64,000 bases of DNA, from the NCBI GenBank assembly GCA_028274465.1, contig CM051458.1, positions 80,744,085 through 80,808,084 of the forward strand, written 5' to 3'. How positions within the stretch are numbered: position 1 is the first letter of the stretch; each line of letters begins with the position of its first letter. The notes under the pieces are model-generated. The model was not told the origin of the DNA. It did no database searches and worked only from the letters and a program-made list of their open reading frames with translations. This stretch comes from Plantago ovata (Eukaryota > Streptophyta > Magnoliopsida > Lamiales > Plantaginaceae). Of this stretch, positions 33,831 through 45,214 are shown one piece after another. The translations under genes were made by a program, and so were the position numbers.

Positions 33831-36556
33831 ATGGAGTCTCTTTCCAGATGCCTCTCAGCTTCCCCACATTTCCTAACCCTCTCCAAAACCCTCAAACCAA
33901 CCTCAATTTATCACTTCCCACTTACCCCAGTTTCTCACATTCCCATCTCCAGTTCCACCACCTCTCAAACCCAAACCCCAAACCCCCCAATTCCAAGACC
34001 CAACTTTCTCTCCCACAAATTTTCACCACTCAAACCCCAGTTCCCTTTCCTTCTTCTTGGACTATCTCTCCCACTTTCCAGCTACGCATCCGAGATTACA
34101 ACCACTGTTGTTGAAGAAGGCTCTGGCAAAATCAACTTGGAGTCCATTTTAGTTTCCATCGATAACTTTTTAACCAAGTACCCTTTCTTTGCTACCACTG
34201 TGGCCTTCATCTGGCTCATTGCGATCCCGTTGACCGAGGAGTATTTGCAGAAGTACAAGTTCATCTCTGCTGTCAATGCATTTAAGAAGCTCAAGGATGA
34301 ACCAAGTTCTTGTTTGTTGGATATTAGAGACAGTAAGAGTTTGGGCTATTTGCCTTCTCCCAATCTGAAAATCTACGGTAAGACCGCCCTGCAGGTCGAA
34401 TTTCGCGAAGGCGATGAAGATGGATTCGTTAAGAGGGTCCTGGAGAATCTTGGAGACCCCGAAAATACTGTCATTTGTGTTCTAGACAAGTAAGGTTTTG
34501 AATGTTATCTACTTGTGTTATACTTTTTGTTTGTCAGTTTGTTAAAGTGAAAAATATGATTCGAAACCTCTCGTTTTGGGTAGAGAAACATGAGCTGATT
34601 GGAAGCATATTTAGAAGTTGTGATCTTATGGAATGTTGTGAATGGAACTGAGTGATGTACTTGTTAAGAGAGAGTATTTATCGGGTGAAGCATACGGTGG
34701 CTTTATCTAATACATTGCAGAATGAGTAGTTTGTATCATTAACTCGAAGACTTGAACTAACTTGTCTATCGACTCTTTCAATGTGTAAGGTAGTTTTGAC
34801 GGTAACTCCATGAAAGTTGCTGAGCTATTGGTTAAAAATGGTCTCAAAGAGGCCTATGCTATAAGAGGAGGGATCAGAGGGAAAAATGGATGGCAGGTAT
34901 ACTTATTGTTTTTCTTTCAGTTTTCTTAAGATCAATTAGGCCTTCTGTTCATTAGATGTATTTAACTTGACATGGAACTGATGGTTAAAGCTTGATTCTT
35001 TTTATGTGATTTTCTAAGATATCTTTGCATTGCAACTTTCACGGAAGCCTGGAAAGTAAACCATCCATGTGATTAGCTGAGTTTTACATAAAACTATATG
35101 TTTACAGTTACACTACCCGGTTCTCCCCCTGGATATAGAGCAATAGAACCGCTTACTGCTATTTAAGTGCTCACTATTATTCATCCTGGATACTGTTTGA
35201 ATGCTGCAGAAATTCTTTTATTAGATCCTGAATTTTGAAACCTTAGGAGCCTCGGAATATTGACAATGTTCACAGGCTACCATACAAGAGATATCTCATG
35301 CATGCTTAGGACTTGAGATATATTTTTTACCAAAGAAATTCTTAGATATTGTTTTGAGGTAATGACATAATATTCTCATTCCAGATAAGTACTATGATCT
35401 GTTTCTAGTTTCCTCTTATCTTTTTGAGATAAGGAGATTGTGTTCATGCACTCTTCATACATGTACACAGTCCTTGGCCTCTGATCTGATTATAACCTCC
35501 AATTGAAGACCTCAGAACTGTCATTTAACATCTTATAGTTTTGGTCTATATCAGTTACCCTCATATGTATTTCAAGACCTGAAAGGGAACTAGCTCCTAT
35601 CTTAGCCTACAGCAAACAATTTGGTTTGCCTGAAGTTCTAGTTAAGTGTCTGCAAGAATTTTATCAGCAACTACTTCCAGTGCTTTGTTTATTTGCTAAA
35701 AGTACTTCATGACCTCTATAGATCAGCTTGTCTGAGGTCTGGCATGGACAGTATATATTAGTAACAAATATGTTAGCAATTGCATCATATATCAATGTAG
35801 TTCACTGACATGCTTGTTTGTATACTGAAGGAGATACAAGAATCGCTGTTACCTCCATCATTGCGCATCTATCCAAAGGAGAGGACTAAAAAAGTCACAA
35901 AACAACTTGATGTAAATGGAGGGACACAAGAATTATCCGGGAATGTTGATAACTTGTCCTCTATTACAGACTCCAGTGCAAGTAGTAAAGAAGTCAAGAA
36001 TGGAGATTTAAGCTCCATTAGTCCCACCCTGCAATCTAAGTCTGGTTCACGACCATCATCTCCCTACGCAAATGTATGAAACTGCTTTCTCTTTGCCTCC
36101 CTTGCATTTATGTGTAATATTCTCATAAAGGAAGTATAAGTTTAGTTGAAAATTTGAGTAACCTGACATAGGGGTGTATCCTTTCCAAATGCAATTATCT
36201 GAGTGCATCACAATGTTCTGTGACTTCTGTCCTTGTTTCACCATATCAGTTCTGTTCACTTTTATGTATAAAGATTAGGTGGATTGTGGAGTTTGTTCCT
36301 AAGATGTGATGTTATGGATAATATTGAACTCTAGCGCTTGGAAACCTTGTCCCATTGTTTTTTTCTCCCGGTTATCAACTGAATGTTAAGCGATAGGAGA
36401 CCAACTACTTTCTAGAACACTGAGTAATGTTATTAAAAGTTGCATTGTACTTTGTAGAGTATGTGTGTGATCAGACAAACTAACTGGTGATCATTCTTGT
36501 TGCAGTACCCGGATTACAAACCACCATCATCCCCAACTCCATCAAAACCAACTTGA
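33831..36556 (+). CDS. STR4A: Rhodanese-like domain-containing protein 4A, chloroplastic
   Basis: Four exons in phase: 33831-34489, 34794-34896, 35831-36073 and 36506-36556, giving 351 residues. I start at ATG 33831 (MESLSRCLSASPHF), which gives a Ser/Thr/Pro-rich chloroplast transit peptide. An in-frame ATG at 33729 exists but would spoil it. A hydrophobic segment FLLLGLSLPLSS (73-84) may be a thylakoid-transfer signal, and one transmembrane segment lies at about 118-134 (PFFATTVAFIWLIAIPL). The rhodanese fold follows: SCLLDIRD, then VICVLDNFDGNSMKVAELL and AYAIRGGIRGKNGW. Aligned to active rhodaneses, the catalytic Cys position holds Asp219, so thiosulfate sulfurtransferase activity is unlikely; this is inference. 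The C-terminus is a polar Ser/Pro-rich tail ending SPTPSKPT. Introns of 304, 934 and 432 bp show nothing notable. Confidence 0.9.
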
Positions 36557-36922
36557 TGCTGCCTGGTTGCTACATGCCATGCACAGTATCTTCACATGTT
36601 CATTGTTTGCTTGCACGCGGCAGAATCTCAGAGTTTTATTATGTTTCTTGAGAAAAAACCATGTCATGTTGTTGAGTTTTGTTCAAATTTGAGGGATTTT
36701 TTTTTTTAATGTCTTGTTCTAATGGATTGTTAACACTTCAAGACACACTGTCAAGTGTCAAGTGAGGGTGACCTGCATTGCACCGGTGTAAATGACATTT
36801 GCTTAATCTAATCTATCAGTATTCACACAAGTGGCTTGTTTTTTTTGAATACAATATTTGATAAATGATAGTGTTTGCAAGCCTCCAATGCCTCATACAA
36901 TAACTACAATAAGCCTCCACTA
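36557..36922. other. 3' UTR of the rhodanese-like gene and spacer
   Basis: T-rich, with no gene or bounded repeat before the SINE duplication at 36923. Confidence 0.5.
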
Positions 36923-36938
36923 GCGCACCAAATCAATT

Positions 36939-37089
36939 TTTTTTTAATAATCGAACCATTACAATTTGACAAGTAGCATTACAAAGTTAGTAATAAACTA
37001 TAAATAATCCCGCACTTGGCGAGAATTGAACTTATGACCTCTAGTGTCATGACACCTCAGTCTAACCAATTGACCTAGACCTCATTGGT
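36939..37089 (-). mobile_element. tRNA-derived SINE with 16-bp target duplication
   Basis: An exact 16-bp repeat GCGCACCAAATCAATT flanks the insertion (36923-36938 and 37090-37105). Read on the minus strand, the element starts at the right and shows an A-box-like TAGGTCAATTGG and a B-box-like AGTTCAATTCTC, the internal RNA polymerase III promoter of tRNA-derived SINEs. It ends in an A-rich tail, which is the T-run at the left end. Length is about 151 bp. It lies about 150 bp upstream of the ATG10 start codon. Confidence 0.88.
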
Positions 37090-37256
37090 GCGCACCAAAT
37101 CAATTCAAAGTTGACTTAGTTGAAGCTCGACCCATCGCGTAGTGACTCAATTCAAAATGGACTCGGTTGAACCACAACCCCTATCGTACCGAGTCAATTC
37201 AATGACTTGACTAAACCTAACCGGGTCAGTTTAGTATCCGGAAGTTGGAAACTAGA

Positions 37257-40078
37257 ATGGCCTTACCAAATCACCTTCCGCTAGGACAACACAACTCATC
37301 TCCAATGGCAGTTTCTTGGGACGGCACAGTTTCCTGTGACGAATTCAATTCTGCAGCTTCTGCTTTTTCCAAACAATGGCGAAATTTGAACTCATCTCTT
37401 CCTCAGTGGACATGGGTCCCTTCTCCAAAGCGACCCTGGGCTTCCCATAATAACCAAGTAAATCATCACCAAATTCGTTAATTGTATCACTTGTCGCCTT
37501 TATACCTCACATTTGATAGTTTTGCTTTCTTTCTTCAACTATTTTAGGAGGAAGGCTATTTATCCATGGAGAATCTCATTCTTCCCAGGTTATCTGAGGT
37601 GGGTTTCTTTAGCTTTAGTGGACTTTTTATGGTTTTCTCTTAAACAATACTATTAGGCTATATGTTGTTTGTTTATGCCATTAGGAAAAGAGGTCTAATA
37701 TATAACAACATCATGACAGGAAGAAGATCATGACAGCGTCAATGATGTAGAAGAGAAAGAAGAGTGTAGTTGTGGAGATGAAGATCATGAATTATCTGAT
37801 AAAGCTACATTAGTATGCATCTTTTTCCCTTTTATGATTCTCCCATTGATTTCCGTACTGTTTACTGTTTAATATGTGCTGTCTATTTAGTTGGCTAACA
37901 AAGATAATTTGTTTTGTTGTGCATTAGCCTTCCCTTCTGTTTCATTAAGCATGTGTAGGTTAACAGACTTAGCCTGGTCGTATGAAAGCACGGGAATATG
38001 TGCTGTTTAATAATATACAAGGCTCATATTGTTGCTAAACTTTCCAAACATAAAAGTAACACTATCTTAGTTTAATCGTTTTGGAGTGCTTCAGGATTGG
38101 ACATTGTTGACAGTTATCTGAAACTTGTTTTTTAATTTGTGTTTTCTACATTAATTGTAACAAATTATGTGTCTGTTTCTAGTGTTTGATTACTTTTTTC
38201 AGAATGGTTCTAGTGTTAGTAGAGTAATGCGTCTATGAGCTTCATTACTTCTTTGCAAACTTCCTCAAGCAATGAATTTGGAAGGTTCATTTTTTGGTGG
38301 CTTCATAGTTATGCAGTGGCTTAACGGCAATATTCGGTGAATTCCTTCCTCCTTAGAACAAGTCTTGTCTGCCTGTCTGTCTGTCACTTAAAATGGTCAT
38401 CTCAGTTATTGTAGTCATGCTGGAATGCTGCTTGAACATTGTAATTCACCAATACTTCATAAAGGTGCTTACTTTGTTGTATGTTTTCATGAATTTCTTG
38501 TTTTTTTTTCCCTGCAAGGTTCAAGATTCTGGGAGAGACCACTGCTATGACTTCCATATAGTCTACAGTGCTTCCTATAAGGTCCCAGTGCTGTACTTTC
38601 GTGCTTACTGCTTTGGTAATTTGTTTTTCTTTCTTTTCTGTACAATACAAAAGAAGTTTATTTTTTGCTTTTATGGATATGTATGATGCCATCTCTTGCT
38701 TTCTCTGTGGCGTTATGTGATAGTGATACATCTGTTCTTCAAGTGGTCTTCTTCCATACTTTAAAGTTGGTAATTGTGGAACAGTTTCTTTTTAATGAAA
38801 GAGTTATCTCATCTGTAGAACTTGTGTTATACTGGTGCAAATTAGGGCAATGCACCCAACACTTGATGGGTGACATTTCACTCAATGTGGTTTTGGATGC
38901 ATAAACACATTCTGTAAAGTTAATACCAGTGATTGGAGAGTGATGAGATGAAGTGGTTTATTGATAACTAAATGCAGATTACTGCATTACAAAACCAAAG
39001 GTGGCAAAAAACTGTGGTGTAGTGTTATCTGGTGAACGGTTTTTATGATTGTCACTAAACAAGAGCAGCTATGTAAAACTGTTTCTCACTTTAGTTATGA
39101 AATACTTCCTATGAGCTAAATTATTCAACTGAAAAGGCTTCAAAAATAAGAAACACAGGCATATAGAGTTGCACTCTTGTGACTCAACTTCAGTGTTCTC
39201 ATGCAGTATTCTGTATTCTGTATTTAACTTACCAACAATGATATTCAGTTTTGATTTTTTGAGGTTATTGAACGAAAATATGAGTTTAATGAGTCATAGA
39301 AGTCTGTCTTGTTACCTTTTAGAACACCCTTTCAGGACCATTATAGTCCACACCATTAGCTAGTTAAGAATATTGGAACTTGCCACCGTTCTTGTAATTT
39401 TTCGAAGGTTGACCTTATGATGTTGTGGATTGCTTTTGTAATCCATTTGCTGCTAATTGCAGATGGGCAGCCTCTATTGTTAGCTGACATTGAGAAGGAT
39501 ATCCCTGAAAACTCTGCAGAGCTTCTAACGAGGTCCAAGTGGACATTTATGACTCAAGAGGTGATTCTCTGATAAAATCTTATCATCACTTACTCCTCAT
39601 ACTTTTGAGTTTTGAGATCTAATCCAAGAAAATGAACAGGAAAGAACATTTTTGAAATACCAGTTGGCCATGGTATTTTTTTAAAATAGCTCATTTAAAA
39701 TCTGGAATTTTGTATTTGTTCACTGATATGAAATGGTGCTGGAAAAACATTTTTTTCCGATAAACTTCTTTTAGGGCTTACTGGAAAGACATGTTACATT
39801 TACTTAAAAAAAAACATCTTCATGCATGCTAAGATCTGATATATGAATTTGTCTAGGAGCACCCATATCTGAATCGGCCATGGTATAAACTGCATCCTTG
39901 TGGGACTAGTGAATGGATGAAGCTACTCTTGCTGAATGAACCATCGGTGGCTCAAGGTCAAATACCAGTCGAGAAGTATCTGGTTTCATGGTTCTCTGTA
40001 GTTGGACAGGTATTTGGGCTCAAAATTCCTTTTGACATGCTGGATACTGGTTCTCTTGCAACATCAAACAGACAATAA
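37257..40078 (+). CDS. ATG10: Autophagy E2-like enzyme ATG10
   Basis: ATG10 is the E2-like enzyme that conjugates ATG12 to ATG5 during autophagosome formation in the cytosol. Six exons in phase: 37257-37457, 37548-37598, 37720-37812, 38519-38615, 39463-39560 and 39857-40078, giving 253 residues. The first true ATG is 37257 (MALPNHLPLGQHNSSP). An acidic linker (EEKEECSCGDEDHE) is followed by the conserved core FHIVYSASYKVPVLYFRAYC. The active-site region is EHPYLNRPWYKLHPCGTSEW with the catalytic Cys at about residue 195, then YLVSWFSVVGQVFGLKIPF. The last exon reads through the GT at 40010 because VFGLKIP is conserved. No damage is visible. A SINE sits in the promoter region. Confidence 0.93.
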
Positions 40079-41350
40079 TTTGTTTATACAAATATTCTTT
40101 GGGGAATAATTTGTCTTTGATTTTATTGCAAATGCCCTTTATCTGTAAATCTAGTGCATTAACCGGGCGCTTGTTGCACAAGCAACTGCACAAATAATCA
40201 GTTAGTGCTCACTGTTAGTCGCCTATTCATTGGGTGAGATTGAATCTACTTATCTAGAGAGGAACCATGGTATGACTTGATTCGTTTGAATATAGACTGC
40301 TATGCATTTCCCTTTGAGTCGAGCAGCAAAAGAATCAATAGAACTAATCTTTGAGATACTGAAACTGTTGTGGATGTGACAATGATTACGGGTAAACACT
40401 ACTGGAAAAGCCGTTATCTGTCTGAAATTTGATGGCACTTGATTTGTAACACAATCATGAATATCTGATTCTAGGACCTATATATGCTTCCCCTGTGGCC
40501 CTGTGTATGCAGACGGGTGGGTTTGAATTTTTACCAGTCAAATTATCTGTACACTATAGGCCTTTCTTTTTTTTAACCCTTTACAATTTTGTTGGATTAC
40601 TTGAAGTAGTCTCCTTCCCGATGTGGAGAAGTAAACACATGTTCACAAGAACAAATGAATGAATGGATATTGACAATTGGCACAGATCAGTACAAGTCTC
40701 TACAAGAACAAGCTGATGATACAAATCAATATTGCAATGTGCTGATATGAAATGATATGCTAATATACTTTTATCAGTATTTGTTTTTGTAAAATTTCAA
40801 TCGAACTGTTACAGTTTTATACCGGCGGTTTGATGGGGGCCTTTTCTATATATTTATTTTATCCCCAATGTTCACCCCTCTTTCAATGGAATCAAGGGTA
40901 AAAGTAAACTTTTCTTTTTTGACAGAAAAATTAGCGAGCTGTTTTCTAAGTTTGTAGTTTGTTCACAAAAATGATCACCCCGTTGTCTAATATGTCAAGG
41001 TTAAGAACCTCGCAAAGAGTGAGGGGTTGAAACCATACCTTCCAACCTATGGTAAACCCCTGTGCATGAATCTGATTTAAAATAAGAATCAATTCCATGC
41101 TGGCTAATAATACTTTTGTGAGGATATGTTGGCTCCTATGTGGATAAGGGATAAGGTCCCCAACACAAAATCACCCAATCAAAAGTATGCCTGTATCAAA
41201 CATCAGAGCTTAGAGCCACAGATTTCTTAGGAAAAGATTTCCTTCTGATAAATCTGAAATCACTCAATTAAACTCCATTTTATTACAACCAATAAATTGT
41301 TTGGTATACTTCTACCTTCTGCATTGGTTCTTGAACACAATATCTCCAGA
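40079..41350. other. ATG10 3' UTR and PSAL promoter
   Basis: About 1.3 kb of AT-rich DNA without a coding region. The right part contains a pair of I-boxes (41143-41156). No clear TATA box lies near the PSAL start, which is not unusual for photosystem I genes. Confidence 0.5.
41143..41156 (+). promoter_or_regulatory. Tandem I-box (GATAAGG) pair in the PSAL promoter
   Basis: Two adjacent GATAAGG motifs at 41143-41149 and 41150-41156, about 200 bp before the PSAL ATG. I-boxes are established elements of light-regulated plant promoters. Confidence 0.55.
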
Positions 41351-42532
41351 ATGGCAGCAGCTGCTTCAACCATGGCCAGCCAGCTGAAGAGCAACTTTGC
41401 TTCTTCATTCACCAGAGGACTCGTTGCCCCAAAGGGTCTTTCTGGTACTCCTCTCAGAGTCTTGCCTTCTAGAAGGACCTCTACTTTCACCATCAAAGCT
41501 ATCCAGTCTGAGAAGGTAACAAACACAACACTTCCTTTGTTTCTTTTTTGAGAATACTTTCTTGGTTTGTTAAAGACTAGTCTTTTGCATGTTACAGAAA
41601 ACTAGTTGTGTTATGAATGCATGGATTGCACTTGTTTGGCATATTTGCATTCCCATTTTTCTCATTAAACATTTTACATCAAGCAGATCAGCTTTAATCC
41701 ACATTAACATCATCTTACCTTGGTATTATTCTGTGAGCAATAACAGTATGTAAATGACAGTGTTGTAGTAATTCATTTGAATCTTGATGATCACTGGCTT
41801 AGTCCAAATTCTATTGCAACATACTACGGAATATGGATAGACAAAATTTACCCGGTGTTTGCAACAGCTTCACCCCCCTTAAGTTAATTTAAGTCGCGTA
41901 ACTGTGCAAGTTGTTATAGTCCAATTTCAAGCATAATAGTGGATAATCTTAAACCTGCAACTTAGTGACTTCTCCTAGCTTTATAGGTTGGAATGAATAA
42001 GCTGTTGTTGTAACAAAGCTATTGCCTTTTGTATATGCAGCCCACTTACCAAGTGGTCCAGCCCATCAACGGTGACCCCTTCATCGGAAGTCTGGAAACC
42101 CCAGTGACATCAAGCCCATTGATCGCCTGGTACCTCTCCAACCTCCCAGCCTACAGGACCGCAGTGAACCCGCTTCTCCGAGGAGTTGAGGTCGGCCTGG
42201 CTCACGGTTTGCTCCTAGTGGGCCCATTCGTTAAGGCAGGTCCCCTGAGGAACACCGAATATGCAGGTGCAGCAGGTTCGCTGGCAGCCGGTGGACTTGT
42301 TGTGATCCTGAGCCTTTGCTTGACAATTTACGGTATTGCATCGTTTAAAGAAGGGGAAGCCTCGACCGCACCTTCGTTGACATTGACAGGGAGGAAGAAG
42401 CAGCCTGATCAGCTGCAGACAGCTGATGGATGGGCTAAGTTCACTGGTGGTTTCTTCTTTGGTGGACTTTCTGGTGTGACATGGGCTTACTTCTTGCTCT
42501 ATGTTCTTGACCTCCCTTACTATGTTAAGTAA
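41351..42532 (+). CDS. PSAL: Photosystem I reaction centre subunit XI (PsaL), chloroplastic
   Basis: PsaL is a thylakoid membrane subunit of photosystem I and part of the docking side for light-harvesting complex II. Two exons, 41351-41515 and 42041-42532, encode 218 residues. Residues 1-50 form a transit peptide rich in Ala, Ser and Arg, with probable cleavage near IKA|IQSEK. The mature part begins [20 protein letters not shown]. Three transmembrane helices are visible: around [36 protein letters not shown] and [19 protein letters not shown]. The conserved C-terminus is LDLPYYVK. The ATG is chosen because it opens the transit peptide; there is no upstream in-frame ATG. The gene is intact, and its promoter carries tandem I-boxes consistent with light control. 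Confidence 0.96.
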
Positions 42533-42963
42533 ATAGGTGAAATTATTCAGAGTTGATGTGTAATTACTTGTTTGGTCAGTCAGACAATGGGAATTCAAAT
42601 GTTGTAAAATACAGAGGGTTATTGTGACTTAATTGCATGGACATGCATGTTTGCTGTTTGGGAAGAAGCATTTTAGCTTTATTTTTGTTATTAGAAGAGC
42701 ACCACTGACACTTCCATGAATGCATATTCTGAAACTACAAGCCGTAAAACAAGTATTATAAACTAATGTAATTTTCTCTACAGATTACCCACTTGTACTT
42801 TATACCACTATTTATTTCTTAAACCGTTCTATTAAGTAGAGTACCTAAAATCTCTAGTTCATTTGGTAATTGATATCGAGAACTCATTCAACTCTACGAG
42901 ATCGTGTTCTGGGGCAGTCAAAGGTCGTCTTAATCACAAATAAACACCGAAAGATATCGTCAA

Positions 42964-43158
42964 ATGTCAAACCGTTTATCTCCTCGTAGAATTTCTAGAC
43001 TCCATATTGAGCATAAATATCTATTAAACCCTTTTTATATTTATATATGTCTTGGTACTATTTATTTTTTGAAAAAAAAGTACTATTTATTTTCTACCCT
43101 TTGTTTAAGTTATATTAGTGAAATTTTAAATGATTGTAGCGGTTCTTAATATTAATAG
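42964..43158. repeat. Diverged direct repeat A, copy 1
   Basis: Similar to about 44692-44875 in the same orientation. Both contain TGTCAAACCGTTTATCTCC and later GATTGTAGCGGTTC (or GATTGTAACGGTTC). Non-coding. Confidence 0.7.
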
Positions 43159-43710
43159 TTTTATTTTGTGGTTCTTATAGTAAAAAAATGACAATAGGAT
43201 CTGCGATCAAATATATATATTAACAAATCAATCAACTAAGGAAGTTTAACTATTGCAACTCTTAAAATTATATAGTGGAGAGACTCAACAATATAGTGAA
43301 GTGACGTGGAGGTTTAGACGGTATAGGGGAGCGAAATGGAAGATGAATATTTCACATGGAGGAGGAGTGTGCATCTTCATGTTGGGTGTTCTTTTGTCGT
43401 CCGACTCGGTGGCTTATGTGTGACATGTGGCCCGCGCCTCCTATTTCTTTAGGGCGGGTGGCGTGAACTCTGATTCTATCCGGGTATTCCATCCCGCCGC
43501 TGAGATGTTCAGTTGACTCCTTCACTTTGAGTGGAAGACGGTTTCTTTCATAATTCGTGCATAAGGGTAAGGAACTTTGGATGAACTAATGCGAACGGGT
43601 GTAAGCTTTGCTGCTCGGACACACAAAGTGCTAACCACAAAATTGCATTATTGATCACCCTAAGTCTCTCATGGTAACTTTTTTTTTATTTAAAATTTAA
43701 AATTTATATC

Positions 43711-43935
43711 GAGTTGATTTTTAAATCTCTCAATTACACAGAGGAGTTGCTCCTCCTACTACAATAAAGTTGTCTTCTATTCTAATGCAATAAGAAGTTA
43801 TGAATAATTGACTTTACCAATGCTATCGAATCATCGTTGTCTTGTATCCTTATCGCCGTTGCTTTATGTCCTTTGAATATAGTAGTTTATCGGGCATGAA
43901 TGTTATGAAAAAGATTTATATTATATAAATGTTAT
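43711..43935. repeat. Diverged direct repeat B, copy 1
   Basis: Similar to about 44382-44590. Shared blocks include CTACAATAAAGTTGTCTTCT and CCTTATCGCCGTTGCTTTAT, with point differences. Non-coding. Confidence 0.7.
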
Positions 43936-44381
43936 ACTTTCATGATATAAACTTTTTAATTATTTTTTGGTCACAGTTTAGCAATAACTTGAAGTCAAAT
44001 TGACCCTTTACAAAATCAATAGTTAAGGGACGGAGAAAGTAATAAATATTAGTTTATCGATCAAATAATACATCGCTACATTAATAAATCTCCCGGTCCA
44101 TATTAGTTCATATGGGTTTTATATTATGTTAAATTTAAAACCCCGAGTTATTTAAGTGATTTCACACTTTGTCCTGTTGCTGGTATGTTAAAACCAAATT
44201 ATTTGAGTACTTCGAATCGTACATTCTATCGCTGATTGTATGTTAAAACTCTTTGCTAGGGTTACAACCGGTGGTAGGCATATTTTTATTTGATGATAAG
44301 TATTCAAATGATAAAAAATGAGATAATTAATTGAGTGAATAGTGTGGAGTATAGGGGAAAATTGCAATGTTGACATTCCTT

Positions 44382-44590
44382 GAGTTGCTCTTTAAATCTA
44401 TGAATTGCACTTGTGAGTTACTTCTCCCACTACAATAAGGTTATCTTCTATTCTACTACAATAAAAAGTTGTGAAGTATTGACCGTTCTATATTGAGGCA
44501 TTAATTATTGCGCATATATCCTTATCGTCGTTGCTTTATATCCTTTTATATTGTTCGCATATACTAGTTTATTGGACTTAAAAATGTAAT
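44382..44590. repeat. Diverged direct repeat B, copy 2
   Basis: Second copy of the sequence at about 43711-43935. Confidence 0.7.
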
Positions 44591-44691
44591 GATCAATTTA
44601 GTATTCTACACATATTGTTGCGGAGATATTGATGATTGCTTATCATGTGATTATAAGACAATAACACTTCACTACTGAGTAACTTTAGATG

Positions 44692-44875
44692 TATTGTCAA
44701 ACCGTTTATCTCCCCGGGTAAAATTTTCTAATTCCATAATATGAACATAAATATCTATCAACCCCCTTCTTAAATTTATGTCTTAGCATTATCTCTTTTC
44801 TACCCTTCTAAGTTATATATATTAGTAAAGTCTTTTGGATGATTGTAACGGTTCCAAGAATATAGTCATTGATTT
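44692..44875. repeat. Diverged direct repeat A, copy 2
   Basis: Second copy of the sequence at about 42964-43158, lying just after copy 2 of repeat B. Confidence 0.7.
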
Positions 44876-45214
44876 TACCTATTAATTAACCTTTCTAATC
44901 CACATATAAAATAGCTCTCATCCTCCCCTGTCCCGTTTTTGATCAAGTTTCTCCATGACCGAATGATATCAATTGGTGTATCATCAATTGATAACATAAT
45001 GAAATAGTGTACTACCCGTTGATATCGAGTGTTTATTAGCATTAGAATATCATTCGATTTGTGCATCAATGAAGTTGGTGTGCCATTTGTTGATATCAAA
45101 TTTGTCGGTGGGAACTAGGAGATGGTATAACAATGTGATTTTGGTGGTACTAGAGGATGGTACAACAATTGAAGTGTTGAAGAATAGGATGGGAGAGAAC
45201 ATTTCAAGAATTTT

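Larger units (their letters stand above)
42533..45214. other. Intergenic DNA with duplicated segments
   Basis: AT-rich, non-coding spacer after PSAL. It contains two pairs of diverged direct repeats in the order A1-B1-B2-A2, listed separately. No gene was recognised. Confidence 0.5.

Noticed and set aside
37030-37089. A tRNA gene on the minus strand
   Set aside because: The A- and B-box-like motifs lie in a degenerate tRNA-like head followed by an A-rich tail and flanked by a 16-bp duplication, so it is a SINE, not a tRNA gene.
38402-38731. Minus-strand frame of 109 codons across ATG10 exon 4
   Set aside because: It is antisense to a conserved exon of ATG10 and has no similarity to known proteins.
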